A stretch of 64,000 nt of DNA from Paenibacillus sp. V4I3 (lineage in GTDB: Bacteria; Bacillota; Bacilli; Paenibacillales; NBRC-103111): assembly GCF_030817215.1 (NCBI RefSeq), contig NZ_JAUSZA010000001.1, forward strand, positions 1,070,501 through 1,134,500. Direction: 5' to 3'. This document shows, piece by piece, positions 1 through 8,443 of the stretch. Each line of letters opens with the position of its first letter. The first letter of the stretch is position 1. The translations under genes were made by a program, and so were the position numbers. The notes below the pieces were generated by a model, which was given only the letters and a program-made list of their open reading frames with translations, did no database searches and had not been told where the DNA came from.

Positions 1-410
1 TTGGAGCCGCCTTGAATCTCCAGTCCAAACTCCACATTCTCAATGATTGTTTTATGCGGAAACAAGGCGAATTTCTGGAAAACCATACTGATCTTGCGAC
101 GCCTAACTTGACGAAGCTGTTCATGGTTCATCGAAACAATGTTCTCGCCATCAATGAGAATTGTTCCAGAGGTGGGTTCAATCAGACGATTCAATAGACG
201 GACCAGCGTAGATTTACCGCTTCCGGACAATCCCATAATCACGAAGATCTCGCCCGCCTGTATGGTTAAATTGACCTTATTTACACCAACGGTATGCTTC
301 GTTTCTTCGTATATTTTCTTTTTGGACCATCCTTTATCAAGAAGTAAAAGGGCCTTCTTGGGATCTTGTCCGAATACCTTCGTCAAATTATTGACTTCAA
401 CAATATGCAT
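1..410 (-). CDS. opuAA: Glycine betaine/proline-type ABC transporter ATP-binding protein (partial, C-terminus off the left edge)
   Basis: This is the N-terminal ~136 residues of a quaternary-amine ABC ATPase (OpuA/ProV family), which powers uptake of osmoprotectants such as glycine betaine. The protein starts MHIVEVNNLTKVFG and carries the insertion typical of this family before Walker A (a K/E-rich segment with GWSKKKIYEETKHTVGVN). Walker A reads GLSGSGKST, followed by LVRLLNRLIEPTSG, and the Q-loop region reads MVFQKFALFPHKT. The ATG at 408-410 has a good ribosome-binding site (CAGGAGGTAGCT). The signature motif, Walker B and any CBS domains lie beyond the window, so the ProV versus OpuAA subtype cannot be settled. 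Permease and binding-protein genes would be expected to the left. The ATPase assignment is secure; the substrate is inferred from family resemblance. Confidence 0.88.
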   Translation of the reverse strand, partial: MHIVEVNNLTKVFGQDPKKALLLLDKGWSKKKIYEETKHTVGVNKVNLTIQAGEIFVIMGLSGSGKSTLVRLLNRLIEPTSGTILIDGENIVSMNHEQLRQVRRRKISMVFQKFALFPHKTIIENVEFGLEIQGGS

Positions 411-694
411 AGCTACCTCCTGTTGTTTAGTTGAAATCAGACTATCCTTAAATCAGAAATTCCCTCTCCGATCAAAAAAGCCGTAATAAAAATATAAACA
501 TAATAGCGGGAATTGAAACACGAGGTCTAAAAAGGGATAACAAGTGCGAGAGGTTTTTTTGTTTCTGGATTCTTGGAAAGGCGAAACAGGCGAGCTATAT
601 ACGAGTATGGTGTAATCATTGACGTACCAGAAAATGAGGAATTATTATTTCTCACAGAGTGAGGCTGATTGGCGAAACGGAGTTCTGCATTTTT

Positions 695-741
695 ATAAAA
701 GGGGCTTTCCTAAGAGTCTAAGACTTAAAAGGTAGCCCCCT
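695..741 (-). terminator. Rho-independent terminator of the DUF3231 gene
   Basis: Read on the minus strand, GGGGGCTACCT pairs with AGGAAAGCCCC around a loop, followed by TTTTAT. It lies directly after the stop codon at 748. The rest of 411-694 holds only the upstream region of the ABC ATPase gene; I saw no further gene there. Confidence 0.7.
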
Positions 742-747
742 AAAGTT

Positions 748-1302
748 TTAAGTTGATGTTTGTTGGGAGCCAGGAGGAATGAAAAACGGCGGCATTTTAA
801 TCCACCCGCGTTTCATCATTAATTGTTTTAATTTTGCCCCCAACATGACTTTTTCCGCTTGGAATTGAAGAAACATTAAGCCAAAATCGGTCCGAATCGA
901 TTCTGCATTGGCACCTGCGGCACGGAGAATCAAACTAACGATTTTAAAAGATAATTCGTTGGCAAGTACTTCATCCGTCAATTTAACGCCAAGCGGAATA
1001 CTATTAGGATCCGAGTGAGGCATATTTTCATGAGCAGGAGGTAAAGTAATTCCTTCCTTAAGCATGAATTCATAGAGGCGTTCACGTTGACTATGATTGA
1101 GTTCCAAATCATCCTTAAGCATGGCTTTCAGATCCTCATCACTCGTGGTGTTTATACCCGCTTGAACAGTTGCTTTGGCTATTTCAAGGCCTGCTAAGTA
1201 AATCCAACAAGCCATCACCTCTCCTACATGAAGAGGTTGGGGTTTTTCTTCATCAGTTAAAGATTTGATTGTAGTAATTGCTGCTTCCAATATGCCAACC
1301 AT
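748..1302 (-). CDS. DUF3231 family protein
   Basis: A protein of about 184 residues resembling one repeat unit of the DUF3231 family, mostly helical proteins of spore-forming Bacilli whose function is not known. Family-like features are an N-terminal segment with LHVGEVMACWIYLAGLEIAK, an acidic helix-helix region, the GITLPP stretch and a C-terminal MMKRGWIKMPPFFIPPG, which matches the usual conserved end. Most members are tandem duplications near 330 residues; this one is a single unit. I place the start at the ATG at 1302 because GGGAGG sits eight bases upstream; an upstream in-frame start at 1326 would place that ribosome-binding site inside the gene. A terminator follows. No signal peptide or membrane segment is visible. 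Confidence 0.7.
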   Translation of the reverse strand: MVGILEAAITTIKSLTDEEKPQPLHVGEVMACWIYLAGLEIAKATVQAGINTTSDEDLKAMLKDDLELNHSQRERLYEFMLKEGITLPPAHENMPHSDPNSIPLGVKLTDEVLANELSFKIVSLILRAAGANAESIRTDFGLMFLQFQAEKVMLGAKLKQLMMKRGWIKMPPFFIPPGSQQTST

Positions 1303-1394
1303 TGTGATTCCTCCCGACATTGTCATTTATTTGCATATTGTTTACTTGGCAATCTTTTTTATTCATACTAAAAGTGTGCCAAGGAGAGACTGAT

Positions 1395-1472
1395 ATGCAA
1401 ACAATTATGATAGTAGAAGACAATCCTAAAATTGCTGAGTTCTTGCAGTCTTACATAAAAAAATACGGCTAA
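1395..1472 (+). pseudogene. Truncated response-regulator N-terminus (25 codons)
   Basis: An AAGGAGAGACTGAT ribosome-binding site precedes ATG and 25 codons reading MQTIMIVEDNPKIAEFLQSY then IKKYG and a stop. This is the first strand and helix of an OmpR-type receiver domain, with the acidic pair ED in place. It stops exactly where the second strand should start, and none of the three forward frames downstream continues the domain. A TTTACT-N17-CATACT promoter-like pair lies at about 1343-1371. It looks like the preserved 5' end of a deleted regulator; a functional micropeptide cannot be excluded. Confidence 0.55.
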
Positions 1473-1577
1473 GCTTTTATTCAAATGAGGGATCATGTAT
1501 GTTAGTATAAAGCATTAGAATTTTAGTTCATGGGTAGCGGATAAAATCTGACCCCCCAAGTAGGTGCGAATCGAAAG

Positions 1578-2891
1578 ATGCAGAATTTGGTCAAAAACGA
1601 AAGATTGCAAATGATCGTCATCGCTATAGCTACGGCCACTGGCGCACAATTCAAGATAAATCCTTTTAGCAACGATTATTTTCGCATTGGTCTTGGGGTT
1701 AGTATCTTTTTGTTTTTTTTATTGCTCATGCCGCATCTACCCTATGTGAAGACGGGTTTCCTAACGGGGATCGTTAGCATGATCGTTCAGTCTGGAGATT
1801 GGATCTCTCACGTGCATTCATTTACGATCTTGGAGAGCTTACAGAATAATGCAGCAGCCGGTTGCTACTATGTTGTATTTGCATTTGGAATGAGTAAGCT
1901 TCGAAAAAGATTGAACGAATTTCACCCCCTCATGTTAGGTGGATATATCGCATTAATTGACTTCGTTTCTAATGAAACGGAGCTCTTATTGCGTGGGGTA
2001 TTCCTTGGTACGAATACCTTTTATTTTAAAGAATGGTTCCTTATAATGGTCATAGCCGTAGTACGCAGTTATTTTGTTATCGGTCTGTACAACAGCATCG
2101 TTATTAGTCAGATGCGGTTTCTCCACGCTGAGCAGGAAAAGCGGATGGAGCAGATGCTAAACATCAACTCTGGTTTGTATGGAGAAGCCTTTTATTTAAA
2201 AAAAGCAATGGATACCATAGAGGGGATTACCGCGGATAGCTATGACCTCTATCGGAAATTAAATGAGGACAATCTTAAAAGCTATAGTCAGCGTACGCTA
2301 GGAATTGCTCAACAAATCCATGAAGTTAAGAAGGACTCCCAACGTATTTTGGCAGGTTTATTAAAATTATTCGATAGTGAAGTTGTCGTTCATATGAGTC
2401 TTTCGGAGATCATGCACTTTGTCGTAAAGGGAAATCAAGAATATAGCGAAATGTTAAGAAAAAAGGTTATCATTGAAAAAGAACTGGCATTTAATCTGAA
2501 CACTACGCACTATGTGCCTTTGCTGACGATCATAAATAACTTAGTTGCCAATGCGGTAGAAGCTATAGATAAAAATGGAACCATACATATTCGGGTCTTT
2601 GAAAAAGAAGACGACGTATATGTTATCGTCATAGATTCAGGAAAAGGAATTCCTGATCATAAGAAGGAGCTTATTTTCGAACCAGGTTACACGACAAAAT
2701 ACAATGAAGAAGGGATAGCAGCAACCGGGATCGGTCTTTCTCATGTACGCGATATTGTTCATTCCTTTGGGGGGAGTATCACAGTAGCATCATCGGAGAA
2801 AGCAAGCGGTACTCAGTTTGTTGTTCGTCTCCCAATAACAAGTCTAAGTAAAGAGGGTAGAGTCGATGGCACTTTCAATTATGATCGTTGA
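1578..2891 (+). CDS. glnK: Membrane sensor histidine kinase, GlnK-like
   Basis: A 437-residue membrane kinase of the GlnK/DcuS-like class; in Bacillus subtilis GlnK with GlnL controls glutamine use. Residues 1-180 contain several hydrophobic spans (for example around 36-52, 86-105, 119-130 and 151-175) with short loops and no large extracytoplasmic domain. A cytoplasmic helical region follows, with the probable phosphoacceptor His248 in QQIHEVKKD. The ATPase domain shows an N-box (NNLVANAVEAI), a G1 box (DSGKGIP) and a G2 box (TGIGLSHV). The gene overlaps the regulator gene by 26 bases, so the two are translationally coupled. The start ATG has only a weak ribosome-binding site (AGGTGCGAATCGAAAG). 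Naming rests mainly on the partner gene, which has the diagnostic YcbB/GlnL domain. Confidence 0.8.
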   Translation: MQNLVKNERLQMIVIAIATATGAQFKINPFSNDYFRIGLGVSIFLFFLLLMPHLPYVKTGFLTGIVSMIVQSGDWISHVHSFTILESLQNNAAAGCYYVVFAFGMSKLRKRLNEFHPLMLGGYIALIDFVSNETELLLRGVFLGTNTFYFKEWFLIMVIAVVRSYFVIGLYNSIVISQMRFLHAEQEKRMEQMLNINSGLYGEAFYLKKAMDTIEGITADSYDLYRKLNEDNLKSYSQRTLGIAQQIHEVKKDSQRILAGLLKLFDSEVVVHMSLSEIMHFVVKGNQEYSEMLRKKVIIEKELAFNLNTTHYVPLLTIINNLVANAVEAIDKNGTIHIRVFEKEDDVYVIVIDSGKGIPDHKKELIFEPGYTTKYNEEGIAATGIGLSHVRDIVHSFGGSITVASSEKASGTQFVVRLPITSLSKEGRVDGTFNYDR

Positions 2892-3759
2892 TGATGATGT
2901 CGTTTGCAGAAGTATGCTGCAAGATATTATTGATGAATGCGGCATTGGCGAGGTTATGGGGACAGCGGAAGGTGGAATTGAGGGGACTCGAATGATCCTT
3001 AAATCGAAACCGGATGTCGTGTTGATTGATTTGCTGATGCCTGATCAGGATGGTATTGAGACAATCACGCAATTAAAAAACAGTGGGTATGACGGAAAAT
3101 TTATTATGATTTCACAAATTGAGAATAAGGACATGGTAGGAGAAGCTTATCAAAAAGGAATCGAGTTCTTTATTCATAAGCCAATTAATCGCGTGGAAGT
3201 AGAGCACGTATTGAGCAAAGTCAATGAGCAGTGGAAATACGAGCGGTATGTTTCAGAGATCAAGCAATCTTTAGCTAAATTAGATATCGCTGGACCGTCC
3301 TCTCCTCGTAAAGAACGAAAAGTTCGTGATGTGGTGAAGACAATTCTAATGGATTTGGGAATCATCGGTGAGATAGGCAGTAAAGACATTATAGCTTTAA
3401 TGGAGAATGCCATCGAACATAGAGAAGCAACTAGTTTCCCTCCTTTAAAAGAATTGTATGAGTCTGTCGCCCACACCTATAAACAAAGCCAGAAAGATAT
3501 TGAGAAAGAAAGTAAGGCGATTGAACAACGCATTCGACGGACGATCATGGCTGCATTAAATAATATGGCTTCCATTGGTTTAACCGATTATAGTAATCCT
3601 AAGTTCGAATATTATGCCCCGCTGTACTTTGATTTCCAGGATATTCGGATGAGGATGAAAGTCATGGACGAAGAACAGCATCCCGATAAAGGAAAAGTAA
3701 ATATCAAAAAATTTTTACAAGTTTTTTATATGGAAATACTAGAAAAATTAAATAGTTGA
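2866..3759 (+). CDS. glnL: Response regulator with YcbB/GlnL-type output domain
   Basis: A 297-residue regulator. Residues 1-120 are a receiver domain with the acidic pair in IMIVDDD, the phosphoacceptor Asp in VVLIDLLMPDQDG and the conserved Lys in FFIHKP. The C-terminal ~160 residues match the YcbB domain of GlnL, which binds DNA (motifs include RIRRTIMAALNNMASIGL and a C-terminal NIKKFLQVFYMEI), rather than an OmpR or NarL winged helix. The start ATG overlaps the end of the kinase gene and has GAGGGTAGAGTCG in front. A terminator follows at once, so the kinase and regulator form a two-gene operon. The likely target is the ABC importer operon just downstream, where matching direct repeats are visible at 3944-3969. 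Confidence 0.85.
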   Translation: MALSIMIVDDDVVCRSMLQDIIDECGIGEVMGTAEGGIEGTRMILKSKPDVVLIDLLMPDQDGIETITQLKNSGYDGKFIMISQIENKDMVGEAYQKGIEFFIHKPINRVEVEHVLSKVNEQWKYERYVSEIKQSLAKLDIAGPSSPRKERKVRDVVKTILMDLGIIGEIGSKDIIALMENAIEHREATSFPPLKELYESVAHTYKQSQKDIEKESKAIEQRIRRTIMAALNNMASIGLTDYSNPKFEYYAPLYFDFQDIRMRMKVMDEEQHPDKGKVNIKKFLQVFYMEILEKLNS

Positions 3760-3761
3760 GT

Positions 3762-3823
3762 AAGGAATTCAACCTCTCAAGTCTGGAGATAGTAAGGACT
3801 GAAGGTTTGGATTCCTTTTTTTA
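3762..3823 (+). terminator. Rho-independent terminator after glnL
   Basis: AAGGAATTCAACCT pairs imperfectly with GAAGGTTTGGATTCCTT and is followed by a run of seven Ts. It separates the regulator operon from the importer operon. Confidence 0.75.
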
Positions 3824-3943
3824 TTTCGCTGTTATATATCATCACATGAGATAGATGCCGATACGAAATGTAATCGGATACAAATTTTTCAAGTAAATTT
3901 AATCGTCGCGCATGTAAACTTTATTTTCATGTCGTGTAATTGT

Positions 3944-3969
3944 TTTTGTAGGATTCTGTATGTTGCTGT
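3944..3969 (+). promoter_or_regulatory. Candidate GlnL operator: three direct repeats with 10-bp period
   Basis: TTTTGT-AGGA-TTCTGT-ATGT-TGCTGT gives three hexamers, each separated by four bases. From memory, B. subtilis GlnL binds TTTTGT-N4-TTTTGT. The first two hexamers here match that with one change and the third more weakly. The array lies about 80-100 bp before the binding-protein start, and the cognate regulator gene is the upstream neighbour. The function is inferred. Confidence 0.5.
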
Positions 3970-4047
3970 AGAGCGGGAGGTAGTATGTAATTACAAACAG
4001 ATCGAATCCATCGATCTCAATTTTAATAGAAGAAAAGGGGTTCTTAC

Positions 4048-4854
4048 ATGAAAAAAGGTTTATCAGTAGTACTGGGAACGGTTATAGCTTTAACACTTAG
4101 TGCTTGTGGAAATGGTGCAACTACGGATAATAAGACTACGCAGACTACGCAACCCGCACAAACAGCAACAGCTAAAAAATACACGTTTGGTACAGATGCG
4201 ACGTATCCCCCTTTCGAGTTTCAAAAAGATGGCAAGTACATTGGAATAGATATTGATTTAATCAACGCAATAGCCAAAGAAGAAGGATTTGAAGTTGACT
4301 TAAAACCTATGGACTTCAAAGGAATTATACCTGCTATTACATCGAAACAATTGGATGGCGCTATCGCTGGTATCAGTATTACGGACGAACGTAAACAGGT
4401 TGTTAGCCTTTCGGACCCGTATTACCAAGCCGGACTTTCGCTAATCGTTCGAGAAGATAACACAACAATCAAAACTCCTGAAGATTTGAAGGGGAAAGTC
4501 ATTGCTATTAAAAAAGGAACTTCCGGAGCAAAACTTGCCGATGAATATGGTAAAAAATATGGCGCGACAATTAAGTATTTCGATGATAGTCCGGCCATGT
4601 ATCAGGAAGTCGCTAATAAAAATGCAGATGTAACGTTGGAAGACTTTCCGGTTATCTCTTATAAGATTGCAGTTGATCCCAATTCCAAACTGAAAATCGT
4701 AGGGGATCGTTTGAACGGCGATTACTATGGTATCGCGGTCAGAAAAGATAACGAAGAATTGATGAAAAAAGTTAATGATGGACTCAAGAAGATAAAAGCT
4801 AATGGAAAATACGATGAAATTATCAGCACTTATATGGGGAAATCCACAAAATAG
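4048..4854 (+). CDS. glnH: Polar amino-acid ABC transporter substrate-binding lipoprotein (Gln/Asn-type)
   Basis: A 268-residue extracellular solute-binding protein, family 3. The N-terminus has a lipoprotein signal ending LTLSACGNG, so the mature protein is anchored through the Cys and followed by a Thr-rich linker. The fold starts YTFGTDATYPPFEF, with the conserved ligand-binding features GIDIDLINAIAKEEG, AGISITDERK and the GTSGAKLADEYG hinge region. AAAAGGGGTTCTTAC precedes the ATG. It heads an operon with permease and ATPase genes, and a hairpin after its stop may let it be made in excess. Asparagine or glutamine is the likely ligand, given the GlnKL system upstream and the asparaginase downstream; that is inference. 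Confidence 0.85.
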   Translation: MKKGLSVVLGTVIALTLSACGNGATTDNKTTQTTQPAQTATAKKYTFGTDATYPPFEFQKDGKYIGIDIDLINAIAKEEGFEVDLKPMDFKGIIPAITSKQLDGAIAGISITDERKQVVSLSDPYYQAGLSLIVREDNTTIKTPEDLKGKVIAIKKGTSGAKLADEYGKKYGATIKYFDDSPAMYQEVANKNADVTLEDFPVISYKIAVDPNSKLKIVGDRLNGDYYGIAVRKDNEELMKKVNDGLKKIKANGKYDEIISTYMGKSTK

Positions 4855-4864
4855 ATAACACAAG

Positions 4865-4912
4865 CGCTAACCTTTTGTCACCCAATGTTCGCTGGGCTTC
4901 AGAAGGTTAGCG
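4865..4912 (+). other. Intercistronic hairpin without T-tract
   Basis: CGCTAACCTT and AAGGTTAGCG form a perfect 10-bp stem with an inner CCCA/TGGG pair. No T-run follows and the operon continues, so this fits an mRNA-stabilising or partial-attenuation element between the binding-protein and permease genes. Confidence 0.6.
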
Positions 4913-4951
4913 TCATTATGAATTCCATTAAAAAGGAAGGGTTGGGATCCG

Positions 4952-5608
4952 GTGACTTCCTCGTTGCAGGTTATTTTAGATGCACTACCCATGTTGTTGA
5001 AAGGCGCTTTAATCACCTTTAAAATTGTTATCATCTCTTTACCGATCGCTTTTCTTATAGGTCTAATTACGGGTTTGATGAATGTTTCTTCTAGTAAAAT
5101 TCTTCGGACTATTGCTACCTTTTATGTTGATATCATTAGGGGAACACCGCTATTAGTGCAGGTCTTCTTTGAATATTTTGGTATCCCTGCTTTCTTTGAT
5201 ATTCGAATACCGGCAGAGACCGCAGGTATTATTGCCATCAGTTTAAATGCGGGCGCTTATATATCGGAGATTTTCCGTGCAGGTATTGTCTCTATTAACA
5301 GGGGACAGATGGAAGCCGCGCGCTCGTTGGGATTAAGTAAATGGTTGACGATGCGATTGGTCATTTTACCACAAGCCATTCGCCGGATGGTGCCTGCTTT
5401 TGTCAACCAATTCATTGTAAGTATTAAGGATACTTCCCTTTTGTCCGTCATTGGAATTAGCGAGTTGACACAGAGCGGGGAGATTATTATCTCTGCGAAC
5501 TATCGTGCTTTTGAGATATGGGGAGTCGTGGGTGTCATCTACTTTATTATCATCTATGCTTTATCCCGCTTAGCTCGCGTATTTGAGAGGAGGTATGCTT
5601 CCAAATGA
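4952..5608 (+). CDS. glnP: Polar amino-acid ABC transporter permease
   Basis: A 218-residue membrane permease of the His/Glu/Gln/Arg family. It has about five hydrophobic helices and the EAA loop [21 protein letters not shown], which couples to the ATPase. The characteristic segment [14 protein letters not shown] follows the second span. The start is a GTG at 4952 with GAAGGGTTGGGATCCG upstream. The last codons overlap the ATPase start (ATGA), so the two are translationally coupled. It presumably works as a homodimer in the cytoplasmic membrane with the upstream binding protein. The ligand is not readable from the permease itself. Confidence 0.88.
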   Translation: MTSSLQVILDALPMLLKGALITFKIVIISLPIAFLIGLITGLMNVSSSKILRTIATFYVDIIRGTPLLVQVFFEYFGIPAFFDIRIPAETAGIIAISLNAGAYISEIFRAGIVSINRGQMEAARSLGLSKWLTMRLVILPQAIRRMVPAFVNQFIVSIKDTSLLSVIGISELTQSGEIIISANYRAFEIWGVVGVIYFIIIYALSRLARVFERRYASK

Positions 5609-6327
5609 TCGTCGTACAAAACTTGAAAAAGAAATTCGGTACGAACGAAGTACTGAAAGATATTTCTACTACGATCCGAGAGAAAGAAGTGGTTTGCGTC
5701 ATTGGACCCTCTGGATCAGGAAAGAGTACATTCCTACGTTGTCTGAATCTTCTTGAGGATGTGACGTCTGGAAAAGTTGTGATCGGCGATGTCGAAGTTA
5801 CTTCACCTAACACGAATATCGATCAACTGCGCCAAAATGTAGGAATGGTATTTCAACTCTTTAACTTATTTCCTCATCTGACCGTATTGGAAAATATCAT
5901 GCTAGCCCCGAAGCACATTAAAAAGGTAAATAAGCAGCAAAATGAACAAAAGGCCATGGAACTGCTGAACAAAGTGGGCTTGGCCGGGAAGCGGGATGCG
6001 TACCCTGACCAGTTGTCTGGTGGACAACAGCAGCGTGTAGCCATTGCCCGTGCGCTGGCTATGAATCCACGCGTGATGTTATTCGATGAACCGACTTCGG
6101 CCTTAGACCCCGAGATGGTAGGCGAAGTGCTGCAAGTGATGAAGGATTTAGCCCATGAAGGGATCACCATGATTGTCGTTACGCATGAAATGGGCTTCGC
6201 TCGCGAGGTGGCAGATCGTGTAATCTTCATGGATGGAGGGTATATCGTAGAAGAAGGAACACCTTCCGAGTTATTCGATTCCCCCAAACACGAACGTTCT
6301 CAAGCATTTCTTAGCAAAATCCTATAA
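5605..6327 (+). CDS. glnQ: Polar amino-acid ABC transporter ATP-binding protein
   Basis: A 240-residue ABC ATPase of the GlnQ/HisP group. Walker A is GPSGSGKST at about residues 32-40, the Q-loop reads [13 protein letters not shown], the signature is LSGGQQQR, Walker B is VMLFDEP followed by [12 protein letters not shown], and the switch His lies in VVTHEMGFA. The start codon overlaps the permease stop codon, and the ribosome-binding site (GAGAGGAGGTATGCTTCCAA) lies within the permease gene. A weak hairpin (ACCTCTA at 6355, TAGAGGT at 6391, then TTTT) follows, so some transcription may stop before the asparaginase gene. Confidence 0.92.
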   Translation: MIVVQNLKKKFGTNEVLKDISTTIREKEVVCVIGPSGSGKSTFLRCLNLLEDVTSGKVVIGDVEVTSPNTNIDQLRQNVGMVFQLFNLFPHLTVLENIMLAPKHIKKVNKQQNEQKAMELLNKVGLAGKRDAYPDQLSGGQQQRVAIARALAMNPRVMLFDEPTSALDPEMVGEVLQVMKDLAHEGITMIVVTHEMGFAREVADRVIFMDGGYIVEEGTPSELFDSPKHERSQAFLSKIL

Positions 6328-6451
6328 ATGGATTTATAATGGTTATAAAAACTCACCTCTAGCAGGTCGCTCATCTTTGAACGGCCTTGATAGAGGTTTT
6401 CTACATGTTGCTCTTTTATGTAAGCGGAAACCATGCGAAAGGAACGTTTCT

Positions 6452-7441
6452 ATGAAAAAGATACTTTTGTTAGCTACGGGTGGAACCATTGCATCTGTGG
6501 TTGGGGAGGATGGATTGACCCCGGGGATGACGGCCGATGAACTGATAAGCTATTTGCCGGCACAAAATCACCTGTATCAGGTAGACAGTAACGTACTGAT
6601 GGAAATTGACAGCACGAATATGCAGCCTGAATTTTGGGTCCGTATCGCGGAAGCCATTTATAAGAATTATGATGAGTATGATGGATTTGTGATCACGCAT
6701 GGAACAGATACGATGAGTTATACATCGGCCGCGCTTTCCTATATGCTGCAAAATATGAGTAAGCCGGTTGTAATTACAGGTTCTCAGGTTCCAATCCACA
6801 ACAACCACACAGATGCCATCCATAACATGCGCAATGCTGCCCAGTTTGCGTGTGAAGACATTGGTGGTGTATTTATTGTTTTTGATGGCAAGGTGATTAA
6901 CGGGACAAGAGCCGTGAAAGTGAGAACCCGCAGTTACGATGCCTTTGAAAGCATTAATCATCCTTATGTGGCTTACTTTGAAGGCGATGAAATCAAGTAC
7001 ACTACGTCTGTTGTACCTGAACAAAATAAAGAGATAAAGCTGGATATATCGCTATGTCCCGATGTTTTTTTGTTAAAGCTGCATCCAGGTACGAAGCCTG
7101 AACTTTTTGACTATCTGAAACAAAACTATAGAGGCGTGATTATCGAAGGCTTTGGTTTAGGAGGGGTTCCTACCCAAGGTCGCAACCTTCTTCCGAAAAT
7201 CATTGAGCTTATAGAAGCAGGAGTCGCTGTTGTCATTACGACACAATGTCTGGAAGAAGGCGGCGATCTGACGCTTTACGAAGTTGGGCGACGAGTAGGC
7301 AGAGAACAGATTATTTCGTCGAAGGATATGAATAAAGAAGCAATTGTTCCGAAATTAATGTGGGCTTTAGGCAAGAGCAATGACCTCAAAGAGATAAAGG
7401 AATTGATGGAAACGTCGATCGCCGATGATACCACTTTATAA
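6452..7441 (+). CDS. ansA: L-asparaginase, type I (cytoplasmic)
   Basis: A 329-residue asparaginase that hydrolyses L-asparagine to aspartate and ammonia in the cytoplasm. The first catalytic Thr lies in [10 protein letters not shown] and the second in [12 protein letters not shown]; the family Ser/Lys positions follow in VITGSQVPI. There is no signal peptide, which fits type I rather than the secreted type II. I start at the ATG at 6452, with AAAGGAACGTTTCT upstream; the frame is open back to 6377 but there is no ribosome-binding site there. Its position after a polar amino-acid importer and a GlnKL system suggests the operon imports and deamidates asparagine (or glutamine). Confidence 0.9.
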   Translation: MKKILLLATGGTIASVVGEDGLTPGMTADELISYLPAQNHLYQVDSNVLMEIDSTNMQPEFWVRIAEAIYKNYDEYDGFVITHGTDTMSYTSAALSYMLQNMSKPVVITGSQVPIHNNHTDAIHNMRNAAQFACEDIGGVFIVFDGKVINGTRAVKVRTRSYDAFESINHPYVAYFEGDEIKYTTSVVPEQNKEIKLDISLCPDVFLLKLHPGTKPELFDYLKQNYRGVIIEGFGLGGVPTQGRNLLPKIIELIEAGVAVVITTQCLEEGGDLTLYEVGRRVGREQIISSKDMNKEAIVPKLMWALGKSNDLKEIKELMETSIADDTTL

Positions 7442-7471
7442 AAAGCGACTTATCTCGATAGCGATCTTATT

Positions 7472-7981
7472 TCACTTATTTACATCATACAAGTAAAACA
7501 CATAATCACTAGATACACCTGCATGTCCGAGCTGGCGGAGCATAGAAGTGATGTTGCCGCGGTGGTAAGTGCCGTGATTAACAACGTGCTGGATAAGCTC
7601 TTCGTTGCTGGCATGCAGGACGCCATAGGTTGGATGCGGAAAGTCTTTCATGGCTTGCCAATCGGCATCGCTATTCAGAAAGGTTTTGTAAGTCTCGGCT
7701 AATTCCGAGAAGGCGGCCTCTAGTTGTTTTAAGCTTTTCCCTTTGGTCTTTTCTTCAGCAGTGACGATCAGCTCTCTGGTCTGCTCATAGCTGCTTCCCC
7801 TCATGCCGGACAACCAGACAGTATCCACTCTGAAGATGTGCACAAGGCCGGCACAGATGGTTGGAAATACATTGCTCATCTCCTGCAGCAAAATCTCCTC
7901 CGGCAGTTCCTCTAAACGAGCGAAAACCCGCTTATTAGCCCATACATGATACTCGTAATTTTTGAGAATTTGAGTAGACAT
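7472..7981 (-). CDS. DinB-family protein
   Basis: A 169-residue four-helix-bundle protein of the DinB/YfiT-like superfamily, which usually binds a divalent metal through three His and often belongs to thiol-dependent or stress metabolism. Candidate metal ligands are the His in GLVHIFRVD and the pair in NHGTYHRGN, in the usual positions. It begins MSTQILKNYEYHVWANKRVF, a typical family start. GGAGG lies nine bases before the ATG and overlaps the stop codon of the upstream VOC gene, so both are cotranscribed. The substrate is unknown. Confidence 0.82.
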   Translation of the reverse strand: MSTQILKNYEYHVWANKRVFARLEELPEEILLQEMSNVFPTICAGLVHIFRVDTVWLSGMRGSSYEQTRELIVTAEEKTKGKSLKQLEAAFSELAETYKTFLNSDADWQAMKDFPHPTYGVLHASNEELIQHVVNHGTYHRGNITSMLRQLGHAGVSSDYVFYLYDVNK

Positions 7982-7985
7982 CGGA

Positions 7986-8381
7986 TCAATCCTCCTTCTT
8001 ATTTGCTTGATAGAGTTCTATTAATGTGCCATCCGCATCCCGAAAATGGGCAAGTCGTCCATTCCATGTCGGATGATTAAATGGTTCTTTGACGAATTCG
8101 ATGCCTTTATCGGATAAACGATTGTAGGTATCATCTATATTTTCAACTTCAATATTGAGTACAAAATTCGTTGCATAGCTGCCGCTTTGCCCCAAATCTT
8201 CTCCCAGTGCTTCGCCCATGGCTTTGCGGGACAGCAGCTCGATACGAGCAGCTCCCGTGTTAAACAAGGCGTATTCCATCGACTCCTCATACCAGTCAGC
8301 TTTTAACTCTAATTGATCCCTATAAAAAGCTGCGCTTTTGTGAAAATCATTTACCAAAATACGAACTTGTAATAAATTCAT
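7986..8381 (-). CDS. VOC-superfamily protein (glyoxalase/bleomycin-resistance fold)
   Basis: A 131-residue vicinal-oxygen-chelate protein with two βαβββ units: MNLLQVRILVNDFHKSAAFYRD, then VENIDDTYNRLSDKGIEFV and RDADGTLIELYQ. The terminal E in LIELYQ is a usual metal-ligand position, while the N-terminal His is replaced (RILVNDF), so metal binding may be incomplete. AAGGAGG stands before the ATG and is flanked by a small hairpin (8393-8409). It lies between a WYL regulator and a DinB gene, and all three read in the same direction. No substrate can be inferred. Confidence 0.82.
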   Translation of the reverse strand: MNLLQVRILVNDFHKSAAFYRDQLELKADWYEESMEYALFNTGAARIELLSRKAMGEALGEDLGQSGSYATNFVLNIEVENIDDTYNRLSDKGIEFVKEPFNHPTWNGRLAHFRDADGTLIELYQANKKED

Positions 8382-8392
8382 GGTCGTTCCTC

Positions 8393-8409
8393 CTTAGGTT
8401 TCACCTAAG
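8393..8409 (-). promoter_or_regulatory. Hairpin adjoining the VOC ribosome-binding site
   Basis: CTTAGGT-TTC-ACCTAAG is a perfect 7-bp hairpin. On the transcribed strand its 3' arm ends CCTAAGG, running into the AAGGAGG of the VOC gene, so folding could hide part of the ribosome-binding site. Confidence 0.4.
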
Positions 8410-8443
8410 ACCCATTGTAGCCCATCTTCACTGACAGAAACGG

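Noticed and set aside
1330..1375. Sigma-F/G promoter formed by TGCATA and CATACTA
   Set aside because: The spacer is about 26 bases, far longer than the 17-18 needed.
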